From: Sulfurospirillaceae bacterium
Lineage (GTDB): Bacteria; Campylobacterota; Campylobacteria; Campylobacterales; Sulfurospirillaceae
Length of the DNA: 64,000 bases
Assembly: GCA_028684065.1 (NCBI GenBank)
Contig: JAQUGO010000006.1
Coordinates: 113,726 to 177,725 of the forward strand
Direction: 5' to 3'
The stretch's first letter is position 1, and the number at the start of each line of letters is the position of its first letter. Under the pieces are notes generated by a model. The model had not been told where the DNA came from and searched no databases. It saw only the letters and a list, made by a program, of their open reading frames with translations. Of the stretch, positions 53,280 to 61,654 are shown in pieces. The translations under genes and the position numbers were made by a program.

Positions 53280-53966
53280 ATGCACATTATCCCTCTTTCT
53301 CATTTATTGTATATGTTTTTGCCTTTGTTGGTTGTAGGGTATGTGTACTACCGTTGGACAGAGAATAAAAAAGAGATACTTTTAGCAACGGCGAGGATGA
53401 GTATGCAACTGATTGCAATTGGTTATGTGCTGACCTCTTTATTTGCCAGCAATTCGCCATGGCTCTTAGCTTCTTTAGTGTGCATGATGATAGGGGTTGC
53501 ATCCTTGATTGTTAGACGAAATATCAAAGATCAGTCTTTAAAAATGTATGGGGTTATTTTAATCTCTATTTTAGTGGGTGGATCGCTTAATCTTCTATTA
53601 GTGCTCCTTTTTGTTCTTGATTTAGACACTCTTTTGGAACCTCGCTTTGTGATTCCTTTGGCGGGCATGATTTATGCTAATGCGATGAATGCTATCTCGC
53701 TAGCGGCAGAGCGTTTTGAAAAAGAGATACTCCATCACGAATATAACAAAGCACGTGCTATCGCATTTAAGGCTTCTATGATGCCTCAAATCAATCAATT
53801 TTTGGCGGTTGGCTTTGTCTCTTTGCCTGGAATGATGACAGGACAAATTCTCTCAGGCGTTGACCCTCTTGTTGCTGTACGTTACCAGATTGTGGTCATG
53901 GCGATGATATTAAGCAGTGGTGCTATGAGCAATATGATTTATTTGACGGCACTCAAAAAAAAGTAA
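53280..53966 (+). CDS. FetB/UPF0014 family ABC permease
   Basis: A 228-residue membrane protein with about six helices. Family markers are MIYANAMNAISLAAERFEKEI (short form GMIYANAMNAISLA) and SLPGMMTGQILSGVDP, the latter a very typical FetB motif, with VRYQIVVMAM. FetAB is a putative iron exporter that relieves oxidative stress in E. coli. No FetA-type ATPase is adjacent, so its partner must be elsewhere. It is a little shorter than E. coli FetB (about 259). Confidence 0.87.
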   Translation: MHIIPLSHLLYMFLPLLVVGYVYYRWTENKKEILLATARMSMQLIAIGYVLTSLFASNSPWLLASLVCMMIGVASLIVRRNIKDQSLKMYGVILISILVGGSLNLLLVLLFVLDLDTLLEPRFVIPLAGMIYANAMNAISLAAERFEKEILHHEYNKARAIAFKASMMPQINQFLAVGFVSLPGMMTGQILSGVDPLVAVRYQIVVMAMILSSGAMSNMIYLTALKKK

Positions 53967-54031
53967 AATACTTTTCTGTTGTTAAAGTTGCGTTATAATA
54001 CTTGAAATGAATTTTCTATAAAGGCTATTGT

Positions 54032-55192
54032 ATGCAAGCTCACATGTCTGAAGCATTCCAAAATATTTCCATGATGGAAAATGAAAAAAAGCATTGTTTT
54101 TTTACTTATCTTAAAATCATCACGCTGCCTACGGGTGTATTTCTTTATTTTTTATTAGGATATTTAGGTGTGGCACATTTTAAAGTCGGTCCACACAGCA
54201 TTATCTTAATAGGAATGGTCTATCTTGTTGCCTTACTTTTTGCACGGCACAATGCTGAGTTTGGTGCGTGCTATTTTAAGCGCTATTCGAAAGAGTTCAC
54301 GATTGAATTGAATGAGTACATCCGCAAAAATATGATGCGCATTGGTGAGCATACAAAATCCAATGCTTCTTTTGAAGATTTTATCAATCAATACTCTAAG
54401 CGTATTCGCAACGACAATTACGCTTCTGTGGGTGCAGCCATCTTCCCTACGATGGGAATTTTAGGAACTTTTTTATCCATTGCTATTACCCTTCCTGATT
54501 TTTCTTCTCAAACAGCTTCAGCCTTGGAACAAGATATTTCACTCTTGCTCTCTGGTGTGGGTACGGCGTTTTATGTTTCTATTTATGGTATTTTACTTTC
54601 ACTTTGGTGGATTTTCTTTGAAAAACGAGGATTGAGCCATTTTGATAGGGATATTGAAGCGATTAAAGAAGAAACAGCCATCTCTTTTTGGACCAAAGAA
54701 GAGATAGAACAAGCGTATTTAAAAGAGAATTTACAACATTTTGAAAAGATAGGTGGTATGTTTGAGCGACTGAGCTCCAATGATTTTTTTGAACGCCTAG
54801 GTAAAAGTATCGAAGAAAAATTTGGTTTATTTGATGAAATGTTGAAACTAGAAGCACAAGCCGTTAAAAAAGGTGCTGAACATCTAAAAGAAGGGATGGA
54901 AGCTCTGTCTCGCTCGCAAGAAAAACAGCGAGATTTGGGCAATATCCATGCGGGTATTTTAACTCTTTTGCAAGATTTTACGGAAACAACCAAAGCTTTA
55001 CATGTTAGCATTTCACAGGAACAAAAAGAGCTTTTGGCATCCAATAAAGAACTTGTTGAATCACTGCAAGAGCGCGTTGCTCCAACAGAGCCAAGTCTCA
55101 ATGATGAAGAAGTCGTTTCTTTAAAAGAGAGTCTGAAAAAAATTGATGCTGAAACAGAGCATATTATTCAACAAATGGATGCGTTAAAATAA
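54032..55192 (+). CDS. MotA/TolQ/ExbB-like channel protein with long coiled-coil tail (ZorA-like)
   Basis: A 386-residue protein. Helices at about 28-50 and 55-78 and a channel domain SVGAAIFPTMGILGTFLS (about 135-155) and LLLSGVGTAFYVSIYGILLS (about 172-195) form a MotA/ExbB core. From about 210 to the end there is a charged, heptad-rich tail (about 175 residues) likely to form a long cytoplasmic coiled coil. Such tails are known from ZorA and other ion-driven stators. Its stop overlaps the ATG of the MotB-like gene by 1 nt. Confidence 0.83.
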   Translation: MQAHMSEAFQNISMMENEKKHCFFTYLKIITLPTGVFLYFLLGYLGVAHFKVGPHSIILIGMVYLVALLFARHNAEFGACYFKRYSKEFTIELNEYIRKNMMRIGEHTKSNASFEDFINQYSKRIRNDNYASVGAAIFPTMGILGTFLSIAITLPDFSSQTASALEQDISLLLSGVGTAFYVSIYGILLSLWWIFFEKRGLSHFDRDIEAIKEETAISFWTKEEIEQAYLKENLQHFEKIGGMFERLSSNDFFERLGKSIEEKFGLFDEMLKLEAQAVKKGAEHLKEGMEALSRSQEKQRDLGNIHAGILTLLQDFTETTKALHVSISQEQKELLASNKELVESLQERVAPTEPSLNDEEVVSLKESLKKIDAETEHIIQQMDALK

Positions 55193-56349
55193 TGCGTTAC
55201 AACCGTTCACGAAGCAGTGATGAAAGCTTTTGGGTCTCCTATGCTGATTTGATGGCAGGATTGCTTTTCGTTTTTATCCTATTACTTGGGGCAATCATCA
55301 TTAAATATGGTTACATGCAAAGCGATTTGCGAGCCATAAAAACGGATTTGGATGAACAAAAACGTGTTTTACATATAAGTGAAGAAGAGCTAGCCCAAAA
55401 GAAACGTGATGTTGCCAGTGTGACAGATCAGCTTATCTTAGCCAAACAGCAAAATTTAGACCTAACCTTTACGCAAGCAGAGCTTCAAAAAGAGCTCGAT
55501 AAGTTACGTGTAGATGCTAATGTTACCGATGAATCACTTAAAGCTGCACGAGCACTTTTAGCACAACAAGCAGATGATTTAAACCTTACCCATACAAGTC
55601 TTACGCTTTCAGCCAAAGAGATAGCATCCTTAAAAGCCTTATTGTTGGATGCGGAGCAAACACGTGATGTTGCGACAGGAGAGTTGTTGGCAAATACGAA
55701 AGCGCTTACGGACGCAAGCAATACCTTGAAGCTGAAAGAGGGAGAACTCGCCCTTTTGAGCAAAAAACTTTTAGATAAAACTTTGGCACATCAAAAATTG
55801 GTGGAAGACCTTGATTTAACCAAAAGACGAATTCAGAATTTAACAGGAATTCGTCTTAATGTTATTGCTGATCTTAAGGCAAAATTAGGCAATGCTATCA
55901 ATGTTGACCCAAACAGTGGCGCCATTCGTTTACCTTCATCCGTTCTTTTTGATGTGGGTTCATTCGAGCTAAAATCAGAAGCAAAAAAGCAATTACGCGA
56001 GACATTAGAGCCTTATTTTGAAGTCCTTTTGGGCAATCCAAGTATTCGTGAAAATATCGATCGTATTATGATTGAGGGGCATACGGATTCGGATGGTACC
56101 TACATGCACAACTTAGATTTATCGCAAAAGCGTGCACTTTCTGTGATGACATTTATCTATTCATGGGATGAAAAACGTAATCCTCTGTTACAAAATTATC
56201 TTAGTGCCATTGGGCGTTCTTACAGTGATCGCATTTATAAAAATAATGTGGAAGATAAAGAAGCTTCAAGACGTATTGAGATTAAATTCAGCGTTTCTAA
56301 TAAAAAAGCTATGAGTGAAATCGAGACATTTTTAAAAGGGAATTATTAG
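55192..56349 (+). CDS. MotB/OmpA-like protein with coiled-coil linker (ZorB-like)
   Basis: A 385-residue protein. One N-terminal helix (about 15-40) with FWVSYADLMAGLLFVFIL carries the conserved Asp that binds the moving ion in MotB-type stators. A long coiled coil follows (about 45-215), then an OmpA-like peptidoglycan-binding domain (about 235-380; SSVLFDVGSFELKSEA, IEGHTDSDGTYMHNLDLSQ-type motif, noted as IEGHTDSDG). It pairs with the MotA-like protein. The extended linker between helix and OmpA domain is unusual for flagellar MotB. Confidence 0.87.
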   Translation: MRYNRSRSSDESFWVSYADLMAGLLFVFILLLGAIIIKYGYMQSDLRAIKTDLDEQKRVLHISEEELAQKKRDVASVTDQLILAKQQNLDLTFTQAELQKELDKLRVDANVTDESLKAARALLAQQADDLNLTHTSLTLSAKEIASLKALLLDAEQTRDVATGELLANTKALTDASNTLKLKEGELALLSKKLLDKTLAHQKLVEDLDLTKRRIQNLTGIRLNVIADLKAKLGNAINVDPNSGAIRLPSSVLFDVGSFELKSEAKKQLRETLEPYFEVLLGNPSIRENIDRIMIEGHTDSDGTYMHNLDLSQKRALSVMTFIYSWDEKRNPLLQNYLSAIGRSYSDRIYKNNVEDKEASRRIEIKFSVSNKKAMSEIETFLKGNY

Positions 56350-56408
56350 CGTTTTTATTTGAGATACGCTTTGAGTGAAGGTAATTTAATTTAGGTAAAG
56401 GGTGTTAC

Positions 56409-57005
56409 ATGTATAGATTATGGATGGTATTGGTGCTTTTTGTATTGACGGGGTGTGGACCTCGATATGTGATTCAAAATCAGTATATCCCCCCCTCTTC
56501 AAGTACTATGAATGGGTGTCTAAACAACTGCACCGTTGTACGTCAAAATTGTCAAAATACATGCCAAAGAAATTATCAATACTGTTTAGATGACGCCTAT
56601 GGTAGGGCCCAAGTGGCACAAAGAGAAGCCTTAAGAGACTATGATATGGCTTATGCAAATTATCGTATGGAGTTTTCACGCTATCAACACGATCTTCGTT
56701 CTTGGGATAAAGATTATTATGATTACAGTCGTGACTATAATCATTTTGCCCTGAAATGCGATAGAGAAAAAGATGCATATGCTTGTAAAAAAAGAGATGA
56801 ACTTAAGAATTATCTTAAACGGTTAAGTCGCGATAAACCACGACAGCCTTGGGTTCCAGTCCAACCCTCTTTCGAGCAGATATTAGCCAATCAACAGCAT
56901 CTTTGTTCAACCGACTGTGGCTGTGATAATGGCTATGATCATTGTTATGTGGGATGCGGTGGGCAAGTGATACCACACAAAATATGTGTTGAAAATTGTG
57001 ACTAA
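56409..57005 (+). CDS. Cys- and Tyr-rich lipoprotein of unknown function
   Basis: A 198-residue protein with a lipobox (VLTGCGP) at residues 14-20, so probably lipid-anchored. Cysteines cluster at the two ends: CLNNCTVVRQNCQNTC near residues 37-52 and CSTDCGCDNGYDHCYVGCGG near 162-181. The middle is rich in Tyr, Asp and Arg (YDMAYANYRMEFSRYQHD). The clusters could form disulfides or bind metal. It begins 59 nt after the MotB-like gene, on the same strand. I do not recognise the family. Confidence 0.72.
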   Translation: MYRLWMVLVLFVLTGCGPRYVIQNQYIPPSSSTMNGCLNNCTVVRQNCQNTCQRNYQYCLDDAYGRAQVAQREALRDYDMAYANYRMEFSRYQHDLRSWDKDYYDYSRDYNHFALKCDREKDAYACKKRDELKNYLKRLSRDKPRQPWVPVQPSFEQILANQQHLCSTDCGCDNGYDHCYVGCGGQVIPHKICVENCD

Positions 57006-57089
57006 AGCCTCAAATACTCTTTACATGTAATGCTCTTGTAATCGACACAGTGTATCATTCTCCTATCTCAGAAGGAGAATGAATCCATC

Positions 57090-58874
57090 ATGCTCAGTGA
57101 ACAATGGAAAAAATTGGTAGATGAAGCAGATTTTGCCTTTCAGCCTATCGTCAATATTTATACGGGAAAACTTTACGCGGTAGAAGCGTTGATACGCAAC
57201 TATGAAGGAGCTGGATTTATCGGTATAGATTGTATTTTTGATAATGCCTACAGTGAAAAAGTTCTTTACCATATCGATATTTTATTGCGTGAAAAAGCGA
57301 TTCACAAATTTTCATTATTTCCTTTTGCTAAGTCTATCAAACTCTTTTATAACCTAGATAATCGAATTACTATGATGCCAGATTTTAAGCCAGGGTATAC
57401 ATGTTCTCTGCTTCAAGATTATTCGATGGAGCCATCGAATATCTGTTTTGAACTCTCTGAAAAGCATCAATTAGGTGGGTTTCCTGGTGTTGATAAATTG
57501 GTTTTAAGCCTTTATAAGCAACAAGGCTACAAAATGGCTATTGATGATTTTGGGGTAGGATTTTCTGGTCTTCAAATGCTCTTCAATGCTGATCCCAATT
57601 TTCTTAAAATAGACCGCTTTTTTATCGATGGTATTCATAAAAGTAAAAAGAAAAAACTCTTTGTAAGCTCTATCGTTCAAATCGCTCAAGCCATGGGTAT
57701 TTTTACGATTGCTGAAGGTGTTGAGTGTGAAGAAGAGTACATCGAATGCAAGCGCCTTGGATGCAATATGGTGCAAGGTTTTTTTGTTCAAAGGCCAACA
57801 CAAAATGTGTGGGAAATTTTACCAGCGTACGAAATTCTCAAGGAAATTTCTCAAAATGAAAAGCGTAATTCGGGAAGAATCAATAATATAGAAAAGTATT
57901 TACAAAAAATTCCTCCTGTCTCGGTAGATTCTAACATTGATACAGTTTTTGAATTATTACGTGCTAATAAACATACCAATTTTGTTCCTGTTATTACCAA
58001 AGATGAGAGTCCTCTAGGTATTATACGTGATACTGATATTAAGTCGTATATCTATTCAACCTATGGTAAGGCGCTTTTATATAATTTGACACAAGGAAGT
58101 TTGCAAAAAATTATATCGCATTGTGCACGTGCTGACATTAACGACCCTGTTGATAAAATATTGAAAATCTATGCGTTTGATGATGATAATGATGGCATTT
58201 TAATTACTAAAGATGAACATTATGTTGGGTATTTGAGTTCCAAGGTTTTGCTGGATATCATTAATGAAAAAAATATCGTTGATGCAAAAGATCAAAATCC
58301 ATTGACAGGACTTTCTGGTAATCGCATTATCAATGAGTTTGTCTCTACGCGCATGGAATCAAATGAAAAAGTGATGATGGCTTATTTTGATTTCGACAAT
58401 TTTAAACCCTTTAATGATTACTATGGCTTTCGAAAAGGCGACCGTGCTATTACGTTGTTTGCTGATATTCTTAAAAGCTCTGTTGGTTTTGATGATTGTT
58501 TGGTGGGGCATGTTGGTGGTGACGATTTCTTTTTAGGTTGGGAAGTAAAAGAGGGGGATTCGTTTGAAAAATTTTATGCCATCATTGAAGATATTACCAT
58601 TCGTTTTGCCAATGATATAAAAAGTTTTTACTGTGAAAATGGAATTAGCTCAGGCTTTATTTTGGCTAAGAATAGGGCGGGAGAGATACAAAAATTTCCA
58701 TTGATGACGGTCAGTGTTGCTGTTATTTGCAGTGGCTTTGGACATAAACACTCTATTGATGATAATTCCCTCAATGAGATTTTTGGTATCCTCAAAAAAG
58801 GAGCAAAAAACTCGCCCAACCACATTACATGTATTGATTTAGGCGTTATTAAACAGCAGCATTCAGGTTTATGA
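57090..58874 (+). CDS. EAL-CBS-GGDEF protein
   Basis: A 594-residue cytoplasmic protein with reversed order. EAL is first (about 10-245; VEALIR, DDFGVGFSG, EGVECEEE), then a CBS pair (about 270-390; VDSNIDTVFELLRANKHT), then GGDEF-like (about 400-580) with the motif GGDDF. The I-site is absent (FDDC region). The EAL metal motif looks active. The GGDDF change keeps two acidic residues, so cyclase activity is uncertain. CBS domains often bind adenylates, so energy charge may be sensed. It overlaps the convergent MFS gene by 6 nt. Confidence 0.88.
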   Translation: MLSEQWKKLVDEADFAFQPIVNIYTGKLYAVEALIRNYEGAGFIGIDCIFDNAYSEKVLYHIDILLREKAIHKFSLFPFAKSIKLFYNLDNRITMMPDFKPGYTCSLLQDYSMEPSNICFELSEKHQLGGFPGVDKLVLSLYKQQGYKMAIDDFGVGFSGLQMLFNADPNFLKIDRFFIDGIHKSKKKKLFVSSIVQIAQAMGIFTIAEGVECEEEYIECKRLGCNMVQGFFVQRPTQNVWEILPAYEILKEISQNEKRNSGRINNIEKYLQKIPPVSVDSNIDTVFELLRANKHTNFVPVITKDESPLGIIRDTDIKSYIYSTYGKALLYNLTQGSLQKIISHCARADINDPVDKILKIYAFDDDNDGILITKDEHYVGYLSSKVLLDIINEKNIVDAKDQNPLTGLSGNRIINEFVSTRMESNEKVMMAYFDFDNFKPFNDYYGFRKGDRAITLFADILKSSVGFDDCLVGHVGGDDFFLGWEVKEGDSFEKFYAIIEDITIRFANDIKSFYCENGISSGFILAKNRAGEIQKFPLMTVSVAVICSGFGHKHSIDDNSLNEIFGILKKGAKNSPNHITCIDLGVIKQQHSGL

Positions 58875-60044
58875 TGAGATTTCTCCATGTTTTTTTGATT
58901 CCCTCGCTAACATAAAGACGAAAGGAATACAGATAAAAGCGCATGCTGCTGCTATTTTATAGGTTGTATCCAGCCCAATCGTATCCCCTGAAAAACCTAA
59001 TAAATAAACGACAATAGAACTAACACCAAAGTTAACGCTCATGTAGAGACTATTGGCAAAAGTGGGCATAGAAGAGTTAAGGTCTTGTACACTTGCCATT
59101 AAGACAGGCCCCGATGCTAATAAGAAAAACCCAAGAACGGCTAAAATAGGAAATAAAAAATTTTCGTGGTAAAAAATAAAAAGAACCATGAAAATAGCAG
59201 ATAAAATAGTTGACGTTACAAGCATATTGGTACGACCGATTTTATCTGAATAGGAACCGGCGAACATCGTGCCAAGTACTCCAAAAAGCTGTAAAACAGA
59301 GAGGGAAATACCCGCATGCCACAATCCAAAGCCATGTTGTGTTAAGTAAACAGGAAGGTATAAAACTAGGGCCGATTTCATAGCTGATTGGAAAAGTAAG
59401 AAACCACCCATTGCACTAAAAAAAGGAAGATAACGGATAAGAAATTTTTTAGTATCACCTTTTTCACGCTTTTTTGCAAAGGAAGCATGCATAGTTAAAT
59501 TGCGTAGTCGAAAATAGAGCAATAAGGATGCGAGTAGACCAAAAGGTACTAAGCGGTACGTTCCTTCTAATCCCCACAAAGAAATACCTGCTGTAATGAT
59601 TAAAGGTCCAAGAGTACGCGCACTTTCCCCTCCGACCATAAAAAAACTCATTCCCATTCCTACTTTGTCACCTGCTGCTTCTTTCATCATGACTGGAGAG
59701 GGAATATGATAAAGTGCCGCACTAAGCCCTGCGACGAAGAGCAAAATAAGCAAAACAGTATACGAAGGTGCTAGCCCCACTAAACTCATTGCAATAGCTG
59801 TAATTGCAGGCGCTAAAATCACAAAATATTTGGCATCTGTACGTTCTGCCATAAGCCCAAAAAGAGGATTGAAAAGAGCGGGAATACGCCTAGCAATATC
59901 CAAAAAAGCTGCCTGTGAAAGAGTAATACCTACTTTTTCAATTAAAAGAGGTAACATTGGAGCAAGAAAAGAAGAATAGATATCGTGCGCTAAATGGCTA
60001 AAAGATATCGTAAAAACCTCCGCTTTTTTAAATGGTTTCATCAT
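58869..60044 (-). CDS. MFS exporter, fosmidomycin-resistance (Fsr)-like
   Basis: About 391 residues with 12 helices. N-terminal ISFSHLAHDIYSSFLAPMLP and SFFMVGGESARTLGPLI match the Fsr branch of MFS exporters. The start at 60044 has AAAGGTAG six nucleotides upstream; an earlier in-frame ATG lies within the regulator gene. It follows the YheO-like regulator gene by 22 nt. The real substrate is unknown; Fsr homologs export small molecules including fosmidomycin. Confidence 0.85.
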   Translation of the reverse strand: MMKPFKKAEVFTISFSHLAHDIYSSFLAPMLPLLIEKVGITLSQAAFLDIARRIPALFNPLFGLMAERTDAKYFVILAPAITAIAMSLVGLAPSYTVLLILLFVAGLSAALYHIPSPVMMKEAAGDKVGMGMSFFMVGGESARTLGPLIITAGISLWGLEGTYRLVPFGLLASLLLYFRLRNLTMHASFAKKREKGDTKKFLIRYLPFFSAMGGFLLFQSAMKSALVLYLPVYLTQHGFGLWHAGISLSVLQLFGVLGTMFAGSYSDKIGRTNMLVTSTILSAIFMVLFIFYHENFLFPILAVLGFFLLASGPVLMASVQDLNSSMPTFANSLYMSVNFGVSSIVVYLLGFSGDTIGLDTTYKIAAACAFICIPFVFMLARESKKHGEISS

Positions 60045-60066
60045 ACTACCTTTGGTATTGTTTATT

Positions 60067-60678
60067 TTAGGAGCGTATAGTTTTGAGCCAATTATAAATT
60101 GTGGCTCTTGAAACATTCAGAACTGTACATAAATAGGCTACGGCATTACGTATCGCAAAAATGCCTTCAGAGTTTAAGAAAAGCACTAGCTCTTTTTTAT
60201 CCTCACTACTAAGTCCTGAAAGAGAGATGTTTTTCGTGTTTAAATATTTTTCGATGGTTTCATCTGTATGCTCTCGCCAACTTTGTGAAAAAAGTACGGG
60301 TGGTTTTGGGCTTGAGGTATCGACATGTAAAAAGCCTTTGAGGGATTCAAAAAGAGATTCGATGGCTTCCGTGTTGTAGTTAATACAGATCATTCCAATA
60401 GGCACATTGTGTGTATCGCGAAGGATAATACTGACAGCTCTAAGTCTCTTTCCATCATAATTTATTTTATCATAAGGCCCAACCCAATCTTCTTTAAGAG
60501 CCGTTATGTCTTTGATGTCACTGAGCATAGTATCGCCCATACGACGTTTTGAGAAAGCATTCACGATATGTACTAATGTCTTCGTCGTGAGGTCATGCAT
60601 AACCACTTCAACATTGGGGTAAAACAGCTTTCCAATCGCATCACACAAAGCAATATAAGGTTTAAGTTCTTTTTTCAT
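60067..60678 (-). CDS. YheO/DauR-like PAS and HTH transcriptional regulator
   Basis: A regulator of about 203 residues. The N-terminal PAS-like domain (YIALCDAIGKLFYPNVEVVMHDL, quoted as LFYPNVEVVMHDL) is typical of YheO. The C-terminal HTH ends LNVSRATIYNWLKTIRS. Related DauR proteins control amino acid catabolism. It is divergent from the dehydrogenase and upstream of the exporter. There is no ribosome site before the ATG at 60678; a 15-bp palindrome takes its place. Confidence 0.85.
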   Translation of the reverse strand: MKKELKPYIALCDAIGKLFYPNVEVVMHDLTTKTLVHIVNAFSKRRMGDTMLSDIKDITALKEDWVGPYDKINYDGKRLRAVSIILRDTHNVPIGMICINYNTEAIESLFESLKGFLHVDTSSPKPPVLFSQSWREHTDETIEKYLNTKNISLSGLSSEDKKELVLFLNSEGIFAIRNAVAYLCTVLNVSRATIYNWLKTIRS

Positions 60679-60679
60679 A

Positions 60680-60694
60680 GTGTTATAGTAACAC
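60680..60694. promoter_or_regulatory. Palindrome at the start of the YheO-like gene
   Basis: GTGTTA-TAG-TAACAC (6-bp arms, 3-nt centre) directly adjoins the ATG on the minus strand and occupies the place of a ribosome site. It may be an autoregulatory operator or part of a leaderless start. Confidence 0.5.
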
Positions 60695-60713
60695 ATTTTA
60701 ATAAAAATAGATA

Positions 60714-60742
60714 TTGTTAATTTGTCTAATTTAGACTATAAT
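60714..60742 (+). promoter_or_regulatory. Promoter with embedded operator for the dehydrogenase gene
   Basis: TTGTTA (60714-60719) and TATAAT (60737-60742) have a 17-bp spacer. The spacer contains the perfect palindrome GTCTAA-T-TTAGAC (60724-60736), directly abutting the -10. A protein bound there would exclude polymerase, so repression is expected. Confidence 0.72.
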
Positions 60743-60769
60743 TCTAAAAAACAACCAAAAGGAGCATAT

Positions 60770-61621
60770 ATGGCAATTGGATTTATTGGATTAGGTAATT
60801 TAGGAAGCGCGATCGCAAAGCGACTTTCTGATATGGGTGAAGAGGTTATTGTTTGGAATCGTAGTGTTGATAAAGCAAAAAAATTAGGTTTTCCTATCGC
60901 TTTATCCCCTAAAGAGTTGAGTGAAAAATGTGATACCGTATTTATGTGTCTTTTTGATTCGGCAGGTGTTCGTAATGTTATGTGCATGGACAAGGGACTT
61001 TTAAGTAGCTCCTTAAAAGGTAAAACTATTATCGATTTGACGACCAATCATTTTAACGATGTACTTGAATTTCATGCAATGGTCGAAGCTAAGGATGGAA
61101 ACTATTTAGAATCACCTGTCTTTGGTAGTGTTGTTCCCGCAAGCAAAGGAGAAGTGACGATTGTAACAGCAGGAAAAGAAGAAGTATTCCTGACATGTAA
61201 GCCATTACTTGAAAAATTTGGGCAAAGTATTTTTCATCTCAAAGAGCCTGGAATGGCATCTAAAATGAAACTGATTAATAACCTATGTCTTGGTTCGTTT
61301 ATGGCAACGATCGCTGAATGCACAAGCCTTGGCGTTGCATGTGGCATCGATAAAACACAGTTGCTAGATATTTTAGGTGTTGGTGGTGGAAAATCTTTGG
61401 TTTTAGCGGCAAAAACACAAAAATTGATTAATGAAGATTATAGCCCTCATTTTAGTAATGCAGCTATCAATAAGGACTTACATTGTTTGCAAGATTTAGC
61501 TTACAGTATGAATCGCCCTTTGTACACAGCCAGTGTTGTCAAAGAGTTATACTCTAAAATGCGAATGATGGGAAAAGGGGAAGAAGATATTTGTTCAATT
61601 TACCAACTTTTTAAGGCCTAA
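60770..61621 (+). CDS. 3-hydroxyisobutyrate dehydrogenase-like oxidoreductase
   Basis: About 283 residues. The N-terminus FIGLGNLGSAIAKRL binds NAD(P); substrate motif SPVFGSVVPASKGEVTI follows; catalytic Lys is in GMASKMKLINN. The family oxidises beta-hydroxyacids or reduces semialdehydes such as succinic or glyoxylic. The start at 60770 has AAAAGGAG seven nucleotides before it. The gene is divergent from the YheO-like regulator and has an operator-like palindrome in its promoter. The native substrate is unknown. Confidence 0.88.
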   Translation: MAIGFIGLGNLGSAIAKRLSDMGEEVIVWNRSVDKAKKLGFPIALSPKELSEKCDTVFMCLFDSAGVRNVMCMDKGLLSSSLKGKTIIDLTTNHFNDVLEFHAMVEAKDGNYLESPVFGSVVPASKGEVTIVTAGKEEVFLTCKPLLEKFGQSIFHLKEPGMASKMKLINNLCLGSFMATIAECTSLGVACGIDKTQLLDILGVGGGKSLVLAAKTQKLINEDYSPHFSNAAINKDLHCLQDLAYSMNRPLYTASVVKELYSKMRMMGKGEEDICSIYQLFKA

Positions 61622-61632
61622 AATAATCACAC

Positions 61633-61654
61633 GAGGTGTTGGTAACAACGCCTC
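61633..61654. terminator. Terminator between convergent dehydrogenase and HD-GYP genes
   Basis: GAGGTGTTG pairs with CAACGCCTC (9 pairs, one G-U, loop GTAA) followed by ATATTTC on the plus strand. It ends at the stop codon of the HD-GYP gene. Confidence 0.65.

Noticed and set aside
54032..57005. A full Zorya defence system
   Set aside because: Only the A/B-like stator pair is present; no ZorC, ZorD or ZorE candidates flank it.
4638..57030. TTACATGTAA as a codon-usage artefact of Leu-His-Val
   Set aside because: Five exact copies are intergenic and the one at 43911 is read in another frame, so codon choice alone does not explain it.
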